DNA of 64,000 bases. Origin: Fervidobacterium pennivorans. Its GTDB lineage: Bacteria > Thermotogota > Thermotogae > Thermotogales > Fervidobacteriaceae. Positions 18,088 through 25,723 of this stretch are shown here, piece by piece. Each line of letters starts with the position of its first letter. Position 1 is the stretch's first letter. Made by a program: the position numbers and the translations under genes. A model generated the notes under the pieces. That model was not told the DNA's origin and did no database searches. It saw only the letters and a program-made list of their open reading frames with translations. Location of the stretch: the NCBI RefSeq assembly GCF_001644665.1, contig NZ_CP011393.1:1324001-1388000 (forward strand), read 5' to 3'.

Positions 18088-19089
18088 CTATGTACTTCTA
18101 ATTACCAGTTCTGGTTTCAATATGTATTTTTTCGGCTTTTCTTTGAGTTTTCCGGAAATTCGTTTTACCAACGTTTCTGCTGCCAGTCGCCCCATTTCCG
18201 CAATAGGTTGTCTCACAGTTGTAATTTCCAGAATTTGGGCAATTGGGAGGTCATCGAAACCACATACTCGGACATCCTCGCCAACTTTCAGCCCCATAGT
18301 CCTTGCAACTTCTATTATTGGAACTGCCAAGTAATCGGTTGTTGTGAATATAGCACAGCGTTTAAACCTGTAGAATATGCGTCGTGCGACTTCAAACGTG
18401 CTTTCCCAGTCCAGGGGAACGTAGTAAACTTTATCGATGCTTCTACCTTTTTTTTCGAGCGATTCTTGAAATCCTTCGAGACGTTCATCAAACACAGTGC
18501 TTTCAAGTTCGTGGGTCTTTCTATGCGTTACTACAAATATATCCATATCAAAATCTGCAAAGTAGTCTCCAGCAATAACTCCTCCATAGTAATTGTCAAC
18601 CATTATTGAATCATAATCGTCTGAGTCTTGTTCAATACATACAACAGGGGTTTGTGGTTTTATGATATTACTTAACACTTTGTCGACATTTACGGCATCG
18701 ACTATAAGCCCATCTGTGGAAAGAAGTATGTCGGAAGACCTCTTTAACGCCTCGTACTTCTTCTCGTTGTAAAGAGGATACAACAGTGAAGAATAACCGT
18801 ATTTGAATAGAACTTCATCAATGGCTGACATCAATATTTGGTAGAAGTCGCCCTTCATCTCAGGGGTTATAACGGTTATTAGCTGACTTGAACCAGTTGA
18901 TAATCTTCTTGCATGTGGGTTTGGAAAATACCCAAGGACTTTTATTGCTTCCAGTACCCTTTGCCTTGTGTGTTGATCAACATGAGGGCTGTTGTTAAGA
19001 ACTCTAGAGACAGTACCAACCCCAACTTTTGCATACTCTGCAACATCTTTTATGGTTACTCTTTGGAAACTTCTCTTTGTCTTAGCCAT
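18088..19089 (-). CDS. LacI-family transcriptional regulator
   Basis: A 333-residue regulator: N-terminal HTH VTIKDVAEYAKVGVGTVSRV (about 12-31) with hinge LNNSPHVDQHTR, then a periplasmic-binding-protein-like sensor domain ending VCGFDDLPIAQIL and TVRQPIAEMGRLA. Such regulators usually bind a sugar. ATG 19089 has ribosome site GAGGAGAGGG inside the end of cinA, which it overlaps by 34 bases. No transporter or glycosidase gene is adjacent; the nearest sugar gene on its strand is glgP, whose leader carries a LacI-like palindrome. Confidence 0.92.
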   Translation of the reverse strand: MAKTKRSFQRVTIKDVAEYAKVGVGTVSRVLNNSPHVDQHTRQRVLEAIKVLGYFPNPHARRLSTGSSQLITVITPEMKGDFYQILMSAIDEVLFKYGYSSLLYPLYNEKKYEALKRSSDILLSTDGLIVDAVNVDKVLSNIIKPQTPVVCIEQDSDDYDSIMVDNYYGGVIAGDYFADFDMDIFVVTHRKTHELESTVFDERLEGFQESLEKKGRSIDKVYYVPLDWESTFEVARRIFYRFKRCAIFTTTDYLAVPIIEVARTMGLKVGEDVRVCGFDDLPIAQILEITTVRQPIAEMGRLAAETLVKRISGKLKEKPKKYILKPELVIRST

Positions 19090-20303
19090 TCTAATATCCC
19101 TCTCCTCGCGATATCAAATGCAAGAAGCGTGCTTCTCTTTCTTATCATTTCCCTGTTTCCCCTCAAATGGTGTGTGATAGTGCGGGTAAATGAATCGGAT
19201 GAAAAGGCAAAGCAAACAGTTCCAACGGGCTTTGTTTCGGTCCCACCGCTCGGACCGGCTATTCCGGAAACGGCAATGGAGAAATCGCTGTTAAGAAGGA
19301 TTCTGACATTCTCTGCCATTGATTTTACGCATTCCTCACTTACAGCTCCATATGTGTTTATTATAGATTCCGGAACCTTTAATACGGAGGTCTTAACTTC
19401 ATTTGAATAAGCTATAACAGAACCTTTGTAAACTTTTGAAACCCCGGGGATATCGACGAATTTCGAAGAAATCATGCCACCAGTGCAAGACTCGGCGAAT
19501 GAGATAGTCAGGCTATTCTCGCTCAAAAGTTTGTAAACTACGTCTTCAATACTATCGTCATCGGTTGCATATACATGTTCGCCCAAGGCATTTAAAAGTT
19601 CAGAAGCAACCTTGTCTATCTCTTCTTTCAATTCTGTACTTCCGGTTAGTCTAACCTCGACACCTCTTTCATACGATGCCATCGTAGCAACCGTAATATT
19701 TGGGTTTGAATAGATGATGTCTTTATATTCGTTCATTAACACAGCTTCAGGAATTCCTAACGTCTTTATTCTTCTTGTATAAAGTGCATCATCAGTTTTT
19801 ATCGTTTGAGTAATGCTCTCAAAAATAGGTATCATTTCAGCGGGTGGACCTGGTAAAATGATTACGATTTTTCCGTTTAATTGTAACATTTGACCAGGTG
19901 CTGTTCCAACAGGGTTATCCAACACACTTGCACCTTCAATAACCATTGCTTGTTTTTTCACACTTTCAGGAGCTTTGCCGTAATATTTCAAAGCCCTTTC
20001 TACTAATTCTTGCGCAATTTTTTCATCTATAACAAGTTTGCATCCAAGAGCCTGAGCCATCGCTTCTCTTGTTAAATCGTCTTCAGTAGGTCCTAGTCCA
20101 CCAGTGGTTATAATCAAGTCTGCCTCGAGTAGACCTGCTTTGAATCTTTCAACGAGTATATCAAGTTTGTCAGGTAGAGTTTCTATGCGGACGACATAAT
20201 ATCCCAAAACTTTTAGTTTTTCACTTAGGTACTTCGAATTCGTATCTATAATAAGTCCCTCAACAAGTTCGTTACCTATTGAGAATATTATCGCGTTTCT
20301 CAA
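19056..20303 (-). CDS. cinA: CinA-family protein (nicotinamide-nucleotide amidase domain)
   Basis: Two-domain protein: an N-terminal MoaB-like COG1058 domain (GNELVEGLIIDTN, TTGGLGPTEDDLTRE, PGPPAEMIPIFE) and a C-terminal PncC-type NMN amidohydrolase domain (FAESCTGGMISSKFVDIPG, VSGIAGPSGGTETKPVGTV). Known roles are pyridine-nucleotide recycling and, in transformable bacteria, competence. The frame extends to a TTG at 20321, but TTG 20303 (MRNAIIFSIG) fits the GGGGGATG ribosome site and the family start; an ATG at 20309 is a third option. It overlaps lacI by 34 bases. Length about 415 residues. Confidence 0.92.
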   Translation of the reverse strand: MRNAIIFSIGNELVEGLIIDTNSKYLSEKLKVLGYYVVRIETLPDKLDILVERFKAGLLEADLIITTGGLGPTEDDLTREAMAQALGCKLVIDEKIAQELVERALKYYGKAPESVKKQAMVIEGASVLDNPVGTAPGQMLQLNGKIVIILPGPPAEMIPIFESITQTIKTDDALYTRRIKTLGIPEAVLMNEYKDIIYSNPNITVATMASYERGVEVRLTGSTELKEEIDKVASELLNALGEHVYATDDDSIEDVVYKLLSENSLTISFAESCTGGMISSKFVDIPGVSKVYKGSVIAYSNEVKTSVLKVPESIINTYGAVSEECVKSMAENVRILLNSDFSIAVSGIAGPSGGTETKPVGTVCFAFSSDSFTRTITHHLRGNREMIRKRSTLLAFDIARRGILEWLRQREVSKE

Positions 20304-20362
20304 ATACATCCCCCGCTTCAATTGGTGAGTAATTTAAAAAGAAACAAAAAGAGCCATTAAGA

Positions 20363-20371
20363 ATTATACCA
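20363..20371 (-). promoter_or_regulatory. Extended -10 promoter for the cinA operon
   Basis: Minus-strand TGGTATAAT, a perfect extended -10, about 60 bases before the cinA start. It overlaps the T-tract of the tRNA terminator at 20381, so one transcription unit stops where the next begins. Confidence 0.6.
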
Positions 20372-20374
20372 TAA

Positions 20375-20409
20375 AAAAAGAAAAGCTACACCTTGGGTGT
20401 AGCTTTTTG
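20375..20409 (-). terminator. Terminator of the tRNA unit
   Basis: Stem AGCTACACC/GGTGTAGCT (20384-20404) with a three-base loop. On the minus strand it is followed by TTTTCTTTTTTTAT, a strong U-tract, so it ends the tRNA-Ser/tRNA-Arg transcript; T residues on the other side make it bidirectional. Confidence 0.8.
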
Positions 20410-20433
20410 ACTCATTAAATTATCTGGCATATC

Positions 20434-20510
20434 TGGCGTGCCCGGCGGGACTTGAACCCACAACCTCCAGATCCGCAGTCTGACGCTCTATCCAGTTGAG
20501 CTACGGGCAC
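20434..20510 (-). tRNA. tRNA-Arg (anticodon GCG)
   Basis: Full cloverleaf on the minus strand: acceptor GTGCCCG/CGGGCAC, D-arm TAGCTCAACTGGATAGAGC, anticodon stem TCAGA/TCTGG with loop CTGCGGA, T-loop GTTCAAG, discriminator G and an encoded CCA (20436-20434). The anticodon GCG lies at 20476-20474 and reads CGC and probably CGU. Most bacteria use an A34 (ACG) tRNA here, so the G34 form is unusual. Confidence 0.93.
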
Positions 20511-20535
20511 GTCTTTTCTCTAACCATTCAAAAAT

Positions 20536-20565
20536 GGGTGATGAGACATTTGAAACTCATCACCC
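20536..20565 (-). terminator. Hairpin between the two tRNA genes
   Basis: A 10-bp perfect stem GGGTGATGAG/CTCATCACCC with a 10-base loop, followed on the minus strand by ATTTTTG. It looks like a weak terminator after tRNA-Ser or a processing element; if read through, tRNA-Arg is made from the same transcript. Confidence 0.6.
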
Positions 20566-20577
20566 AAACTTTCTTTG

Positions 20578-20667
20578 TGGCGGAGAGAGAGGGATTCGAA
20601 CCCTCGGTGGAGAAACCTCCACACTTGCTTAGCAGGCAAGCGCCTTCGACCACTCGGCCATCTCTCC
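20578..20667 (-). tRNA. tRNA-Ser (anticodon GCT)
   Basis: Class II tRNA with a long variable arm on the minus strand: acceptor GGAGAGA/TCTCTCC, D-arm TGGCCGAGTGGTCGAAGGC, anticodon stem-loop around CTGCTAA with anticodon GCT (AGC/AGU codons), variable arm GTGGAGGTTTCTCCAC, T-loop GGTTCGAATCC, discriminator G and encoded CCA. Confidence 0.95.
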
Positions 20668-20705
20668 GCATAATCATAACTAATTAGTAGTATCTTTGCG
20701 TTAAG

Positions 20706-20733
20706 ATTGTACCACATACTATAAAAATTTCAA
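20706..20733 (-). promoter_or_regulatory. Promoter of the tRNA-Ser/tRNA-Arg unit
   Basis: Minus strand TTGAAA (20733-20728), 16-base spacer, TACAAT (20711-20706), about 38 bases before the 5' end of tRNA-Ser. A TTGACA slightly upstream offers an alternative -35. Confidence 0.55.
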
Positions 20734-20759
20734 GGGGTAAAGTGTCAAAGAAGAAGTTG

Positions 20760-20768
20760 TGGTATAAT
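20760..20768 (+). promoter_or_regulatory. Extended -10 promoter for the 20817 gene
   Basis: TGGTATAAT at 20760-20768 with no good -35, about 48 bases before the ATG at 20817. It lies back to back with the tRNA promoter. Confidence 0.6.
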
Positions 20769-20816
20769 TAAAACAATGGCTGATATTACTTAAATAAATG
20801 CAGGAGGGGAAAAACT

Positions 20817-21548
20817 ATGGAGTTTCGAAAATACACTGTTTTGCCAGAACTTTCTTATTTTTCTTTCACTAAGTTATTTGCTCTTTTAATTTTGTCGCTC
20901 TTTATCTATGTTTACGCATATACAAATTCGTTTGCCGATTGGTATGGTTTATCTTACATTAAACCTTCCTTAGTAGCACAAAAGTTTGTAGATAATTCTG
21001 CTCATGAATTGACACCTTTTGACAACTTAGTTGTCTATTATTCATTCGAATCAAATGCAAATCCCAGGGACCCATTGATAATTTCTAGTGGGTTCACTCT
21101 GAAGAGTACAGTTTTTAACCATTTACCGATATCTCCAATAAGGTACAGTGTTGTTGGAGCAAGTTATGATGTTTCTGCAAAGCTGATAGAAACGTTAATC
21201 GGTAACATGAAAAAAGGTATCATTTTAGGTTTTTCAGGAAAGTTAGGTATAAATTATGAAACGGTAAGTCTGCTCGTAGGAAGCTCCCGAAATTTTGATG
21301 ATTTTACAACGAGTGATTTAAAACACTACAATACTGCATCAATTATAAACCTAATTGGCTCAGCGGAACTTTTCGTTCAATTACCAATGGATTTTAAACA
21401 CTTTCCGGATTTGTTAGTGTATGTTGGATACAACATAGGTGCAAGCCTTTTTGGACCATTTACAGCGAACTTCGAATATATCGAAGGAGAATATGAAAGG
21501 GCATTTAGTAACATCTCTTTCGGATTGGCTGTACGTTACAAGTTCTAG
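20817..21548 (+). CDS. Hypothetical exported protein, possible outer-membrane beta-barrel
   Basis: Not assignable to a named family. The 243 residues begin with a long n-region and hydrophobic core (about 17-40, ending near YTNSFA) that could be a signal peptide or anchor. The mature part alternates polar and hydrophobic residues and ends FGLAVRYKF, a C-terminal Phe after alternating residues, as in outer-membrane barrel proteins. That would place it in the toga. ATG 20817 follows AGGAGGGG. It stands before an ABC-2 permease gene. Confidence 0.65.
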   Translation: MEFRKYTVLPELSYFSFTKLFALLILSLFIYVYAYTNSFADWYGLSYIKPSLVAQKFVDNSAHELTPFDNLVVYYSFESNANPRDPLIISSGFTLKSTVFNHLPISPIRYSVVGASYDVSAKLIETLIGNMKKGIILGFSGKLGINYETVSLLVGSSRNFDDFTTSDLKHYNTASIINLIGSAELFVQLPMDFKHFPDLLVYVGYNIGASLFGPFTANFEYIEGEYERAFSNISFGLAVRYKF

Positions 21549-21590
21549 CTTCTTACTTATTGGTCGGACAATGGTCAAGGGTGAGTGTAA

Positions 21591-22706
21591 ATGCGCTTGC
21601 TTACATTGGAGTTTAAAAGAGTTATCTCACGTCCTATTACATACATAGTTCTATTAGGCTTACCGATAATTTTTATCTTACTCGGTACTGCATTTTTTAA
21701 TTCATTTGGTACAGATAGTTTGAAAATAGGGGTTTATAGCGAAGACAAGTCACCACTTTCTAAATTCACCGTGGGAGTTGTTATGTCTTTGTTCCATGGA
21801 GGGACAATTCAATACGTCGGTCCAGATTATATTGAAAAACTTAAGAACGGGGAACTTAATGCAGTCGTTATAATCCCTAGTGATTTCACTACATCCTTGT
21901 TTTCGGCAAGGCAGACGGAAATTAGGTATGTCCCAAGTCCTGTTGATACGCAACTTTCAGCAGCAGCTTATCTTGTTTTTAAAAAGCTTTTTGAAGATTT
22001 AAGTGGCGGACCATTTTTCAATCCCAAAGTGCTCCAACAGATGTACACTTCATCGAGTGTGCCTGCTCCAAAACTTGTCACGGACAAAGAAGTGAGTTTT
22101 AGTCAAGTATTCGCACCAAGTTTGATTCTTTTGATAACCATGTTTGCTGGAATGTTGATAGGTGCAGCAAGTGTGGCTAGTGACAAAGAACGTGGTCTAT
22201 TTTTGTATTATTCTATTGGAAAAATAAAGCCTTACCATTATTACCTTGCTAAGTTCACGACTACTTTTCTTATATCTTTCGTTGCGGGTTTGGTTTCCTA
22301 CTTTGTCTTTCTGATAAATGGTTTTTCCATAAGCGTTATAGTTATCTTAACTGTCATTTTATCAAATGCCCTGTTTCATACTGCTTTAGGAATAACGATA
22401 TCGTCATTTTCTCAAAACACTATGTCATCAAATCTTATTGCCGCAATTTTGGGAGTTTTGTTGCTTTTCTCGAGCGGTTCGTTAATGCCTGTATCATCTT
22501 TACCAGAGTTAGGAAAGAAGATTTTGAATTTTGTCCCAATATATAAATCAGTCTACTTACTTCGCATGGCACAGCTTTTTTCAATAAAGGACGATTTCAA
22601 AGTTTTGATTACTAAAAATCTTTTTCTTTCGATCATAGGCGCCTCTATTTTTGGCGCATTATCAATTGTGTGCATTAAAAAAGAGTTTTCACCAAAAAAG
22701 AGTTAA
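21591..22706 (+). CDS. ABC-2 family transporter permease (orphan)
   Basis: A 371-residue membrane protein of the ABC-2/YhgE kind: an N-terminal helix (LITYIVLLGLPIIFILLGTAFF region, about 16-37), a large extracytoplasmic domain (about 40-175), then five C-terminal helices including LILLITMFAGMLIGAASVASDKERGLFLYY-type core. These subunits export drugs, lipids or polymers with a separate ATPase, but no ATPase gene is adjacent. ATG 21591 follows GGGTGAG. Function is therefore unknown; the neighbours are other envelope genes. Confidence 0.75.
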   Translation: MRLLTLEFKRVISRPITYIVLLGLPIIFILLGTAFFNSFGTDSLKIGVYSEDKSPLSKFTVGVVMSLFHGGTIQYVGPDYIEKLKNGELNAVVIIPSDFTTSLFSARQTEIRYVPSPVDTQLSAAAYLVFKKLFEDLSGGPFFNPKVLQQMYTSSSVPAPKLVTDKEVSFSQVFAPSLILLITMFAGMLIGAASVASDKERGLFLYYSIGKIKPYHYYLAKFTTTFLISFVAGLVSYFVFLINGFSISVIVILTVILSNALFHTALGITISSFSQNTMSSNLIAAILGVLLLFSSGSLMPVSSLPELGKKILNFVPIYKSVYLLRMAQLFSIKDDFKVLITKNLFLSIIGASIFGALSIVCIKKEFSPKKS

Positions 22707-22765
22707 CAATTTGAGAAAAGATAAAAATACTAAGCATAAAAGAATGAAAAGACGGAGGGATAACC

Positions 22766-23449
22766 TTGGGAGAGATGGTAAAACTGATTTTTGTGCTATT
22801 GTTGGTAGTTTTAGTTGTTATCATTTCAGTAAATTCTAAGAGGCAAATTCCGTGGGATTGGCAGATTTCTCAGCACGTTAGTGAAAGTTCCGATACTTTA
22901 GCTCCAACCATTGCACAAAGCGTGCAATCCGAAAGTTCAGAAAAAGTTTCACAATCTCCAACAGCCTCAGAAACTTACACTCAATCCACAAGTTCTCAAT
23001 TTAGCCTGCAAGACGCAGCTGGACAGACCGGATACACTGGCGACACAGAAAACTCAACGACCGCTGCCGAGACTTACGAGGTAAATAATACAACGGGCAC
23101 ACTGTTGATACCACTTGTGACTACCGCAACGGAAACTACCAACATGACGGCTTTGGACATATATAATGAATTGAAAGAAGTTGAACAGGCTGCTAGGAAA
23201 TATATAAGTGGAGGTTTTAAGATATCAACTCTCAATTCGCAGTCGATTTATTCCAAGGGTTACATGAGTGATTATTTGGCAAATAGATACGAAGTTGGTT
23301 ACAAGCTTTACGGAGAGGGGTACACCATATTCATTAAAACAAAGTATGAAATTCCCGTTAATGTTTTGGAAGAACTTGCGGGGAAACCTAATATTCGGTT
23401 GGATGGGCAAAGTGTGGTGTATGAGTTTTGGATAAGGGCGTACAGATAA
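22766..23449 (+). CDS. Membrane-anchored Ser/Thr-rich protein of unknown function
   Basis: The N-terminus VKLIFVLLLVVLVVIISVNS is a single uncleaved-looking anchor. Residues about 35-125 form a low-complexity Ser/Thr/Glu/Gln linker (SESSDT, QSESSEK, SQSPTASETYT). The C-terminal 95 residues (TALDIYNELKEVEQAARKYI onward) look folded. No family recognised. The start is TTG at 22766 behind CGGAGGGA; ATG 22775 is an alternative. It is 59 bases after the permease gene and may be cotranscribed with it. Confidence 0.65.
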   Translation: MGEMVKLIFVLLLVVLVVIISVNSKRQIPWDWQISQHVSESSDTLAPTIAQSVQSESSEKVSQSPTASETYTQSTSSQFSLQDAAGQTGYTGDTENSTTAAETYEVNNTTGTLLIPLVTTATETTNMTALDIYNELKEVEQAARKYISGGFKISTLNSQSIYSKGYMSDYLANRYEVGYKLYGEGYTIFIKTKYEIPVNVLEELAGKPNIRLDGQSVVYEFWIRAYR

Positions 23450-23492
23450 TGATAGATGATAATTCATGGTAAAAGTGGGAGTCAGGACACAT

Positions 23493-23896
23493 TCCTATGG
23501 GATAGTGTTAACTTGTAGTGATGAAAGAGTGTAAGTGTGAAAGAATGAGATTGATATTACCGTTGTGCGTTTTCCAAAGATTCTTCACTACACAAAAGCC
23601 TTAGATTTACCACAAGAAGTGCATTTGGGATAAGGGAAAGAGAAGTTTTTGTGTTTGTGAGAATGGGAAAGTTTGAAGGAATGATGGCAGAGTTTGCAAA
23701 GGAATTGTTGGTTACCGTATTTGTCATGACCGTTTTTGTATAAGCTGGTGGAACCGCATTTTGGACAAGAGAGCGTTGAGTTGTTCATATCGGGATACCT
23801 CCTTTGTCAAGAGATGGTTGGGGGGTGTCCCCTCTTTAAAGGATAATGCGGTTTTTGGAAAGTTTCAATACTTTTAGTTAACATTATCTCCTATGG
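23493..23896 (-). mobile_element. Internally deleted IS6-like element, copy A, with 8-bp target duplication
   Basis: The element is 23501-23888 (388 bp), flanked by perfect 8-bp repeats TCCTATGG at 23493-23500 and 23889-23896. Inverted ends are GATAGTGTTAACT and GATAATGTTAACT. Reading on the minus strand, it keeps the conserved leader GGGGACACCCCCC, the zinc-ribbon start of the transposase and then, directly after codon 64, the last 28 codons in another frame. Copy B at 48007-48395 has the same junction. It inserted just upstream of the cotH ribosome site. Confidence 0.93.
23588..23788 (-). CDS. Zinc-ribbon fragment of deleted transposase, 66 aa
   Basis: The open frame encodes only the N-terminal ribbon: CPKCGSTSLYKNG, CKLCHHSF and PYPKCTSCGKSKAFV, then a TAG created at the deletion junction. 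It has an AAAGGAGG ribosome site, so it could be translated. Compared with copy B, all five changed codons alter the amino acid, which argues for drift rather than a selected function. Best seen as a transposase remnant. Confidence 0.5.
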   Translation of the reverse strand: MNNSTLSCPKCGSTSLYKNGHDKYGNQQFLCKLCHHSFKLSHSHKHKNFSFPYPKCTSCGKSKAFV

Positions 23897-23911
23897 AAAG
23901 GGGGAAGCAAA

Positions 23912-25492
23912 ATGAAAAGCAAAGTAATTTTTGCAACTGTTTTAGTTGTATTGGTTGCGGCAATAGGTTATTCCCAGCTTATTATTTCCCATGAATCAGG
24001 ATTTTACGAGAGCCCATTCCAAGTGGAAATCAAATCAACGGTCGGTGGGCGTATCTACTATACCATGGATGGTACAGACCCAGCCGTTGGTAATCAAGGG
24101 ACTATTGAGTATGAAAGAGCGATACCTATAGTTGAACGATATGATAACACGCTCATTTATATTCCAACGTCTCCCTTATATTGGAAAACACCTGAAGGAG
24201 AATTCAAAAAAGCAACCGTTCTAAAGATTGTCGAGGTTGTGAATGGAAAAGTTACCGATAGTGCCGTCAGAACATACTTTGTAGGAATACACCACGACTT
24301 ACCAGTTGTTTCTATAATCACAGACCCGTCAAACCTTTTTGATGAAGAAAAGGGTATTTACGTTCCTGGTAAACTCTTTGATCCCACGAACCCTGAGTGG
24401 AGCGGTAACTACCACCAAAGGGGAAGCGATTGGGAAAGAAAGGCTATTATGGAATATTTTGAAAATGGAAAACTTGTTTACCGAACAGAGGTAGGCTTAA
24501 GGATCCATGGCGAATACACTCGGAATTTCCCGATAAAATCTCTCAGACTATATGCGAGAAACAAAGAAGGAGAGTTCACCTATCCGTTCTTTGGAAGGAA
24601 AGGTTACAAAAAGCTTATTTTGAGAAACTCTGGCAACGATTGGGAAGCAACGTATATTCGAGATTCAGCAGTCCAAGAAATCTTCAAGGGATTAAATTTT
24701 GATACACAGGATAATTATCCAGTTGTTCATTACATCAATGGAGAATACTGGGGTATAAGCTATTTAATGGAGTATTATGATCAAAGATACCTGCAAGTAA
24801 AACACGGGGTCAATGAGAAAAACACGGTGATTATAAATGGTGATTTGAGTATACAAGATGGAAAAGAAGGTGACCAAGAAAGTTTTGTCAGACTCGCCAA
24901 GTTTGTTAGGGACAACGACTTATCAAAACTTGAAAATTATTCGTATGTTGCGAATATGATAGATATTGACAGCTATATAGACTACAAAATTGCTGAAATC
25001 ATAGCGGCAAACATGGACTGGCCAGGTAATAACGAGCGGATGTGGCGAGTTTTGAAACCTGAAGACAAGCCGTTTGGGGATGGTAAATGGAGATGGATGA
25101 TGTACGACATGGACCTTTCCTTCTGGGAGCCAACGCATAACACATTAAAAGTTGCAATGTATGGTGACCCAAATGTTTGGGATACTGTAACAATGGGCGA
25201 AACGTCTACACTTCTTTTCAGAAAGCTATTAGAAAATGAAGAGTTTAGGAAGAGATTTTTGGAAAGGTTCGAATATATACTCAACGTCGTATTTGATGAG
25301 AATAGGGTTGTAAAAATCATAGACGAACATGCAGATCGAATAAAGGCAGAGATAGCCTTGCATTCCAGACGTTGGGGAAAGCCGGAAATAGATAATTGGG
25401 AAAGTGAAATAGAGTGGATGAAAGAGTTTGCAAGAGAACGGAAGAACTATATAAGAGAATACTTAAACGAGATTTTTAGAATTGGAAAGTGA
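23912..25492 (+). CDS. CotH-family kinase-like protein with N-terminal CHB/HEX domain
   Basis: Secreted or surface protein of 526 residues. A signal peptide (about 1-20, VLVVLVAAIGYS) is followed by a chitobiase/hexosaminidase C-terminal-like domain (YYTMDGTDPAVGN region, about 25-110) and then a CotH domain with LRNSGNDWEATYIRDSAVQE, YLMEYYDQRYLQVKHG and the metal-binding-like MYDMDLSFW. CotH proteins were named from Bacillus spores, where they phosphorylate coat proteins, but they are widespread in non-sporulating bacteria and often act on surface or secreted proteins. ATG 23912 behind AAAGGGGG. The IS copy A lies 24 bases upstream. Confidence 0.85.
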   Translation: MKSKVIFATVLVVLVAAIGYSQLIISHESGFYESPFQVEIKSTVGGRIYYTMDGTDPAVGNQGTIEYERAIPIVERYDNTLIYIPTSPLYWKTPEGEFKKATVLKIVEVVNGKVTDSAVRTYFVGIHHDLPVVSIITDPSNLFDEEKGIYVPGKLFDPTNPEWSGNYHQRGSDWERKAIMEYFENGKLVYRTEVGLRIHGEYTRNFPIKSLRLYARNKEGEFTYPFFGRKGYKKLILRNSGNDWEATYIRDSAVQEIFKGLNFDTQDNYPVVHYINGEYWGISYLMEYYDQRYLQVKHGVNEKNTVIINGDLSIQDGKEGDQESFVRLAKFVRDNDLSKLENYSYVANMIDIDSYIDYKIAEIIAANMDWPGNNERMWRVLKPEDKPFGDGKWRWMMYDMDLSFWEPTHNTLKVAMYGDPNVWDTVTMGETSTLLFRKLLENEEFRKRFLERFEYILNVVFDENRVVKIIDEHADRIKAEIALHSRRWGKPEIDNWESEIEWMKEFARERKNYIREYLNEIFRIGK

Positions 25493-25723
25493 TTTAATTA
25501 ACAAACAAATACGCAATTACTCTGTTTTACCGTTTAGTTGCTTGTTTTACAGTGATTTTTCGTATAACATTACCCAGGAAAATTATAAAATGGTTATTGA
25601 AAAGTCGTTTGCAAGAACTAATACCACTATTCCTTGCACAAGATGGAAAATTGCAGCAAACAGATTCATTTCCCTCAACTTGGTAAGTTCACCATTTTTC
25701 ATCTTAATACCCCTTTTCGTATG

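Noticed and set aside
18029-18088. Regulation of ddl by the adjacent LacI protein
   Set aside because: The genes are in the same direction 58 bases apart with no operator-like palindrome between them; cotranscription is the simpler reading.
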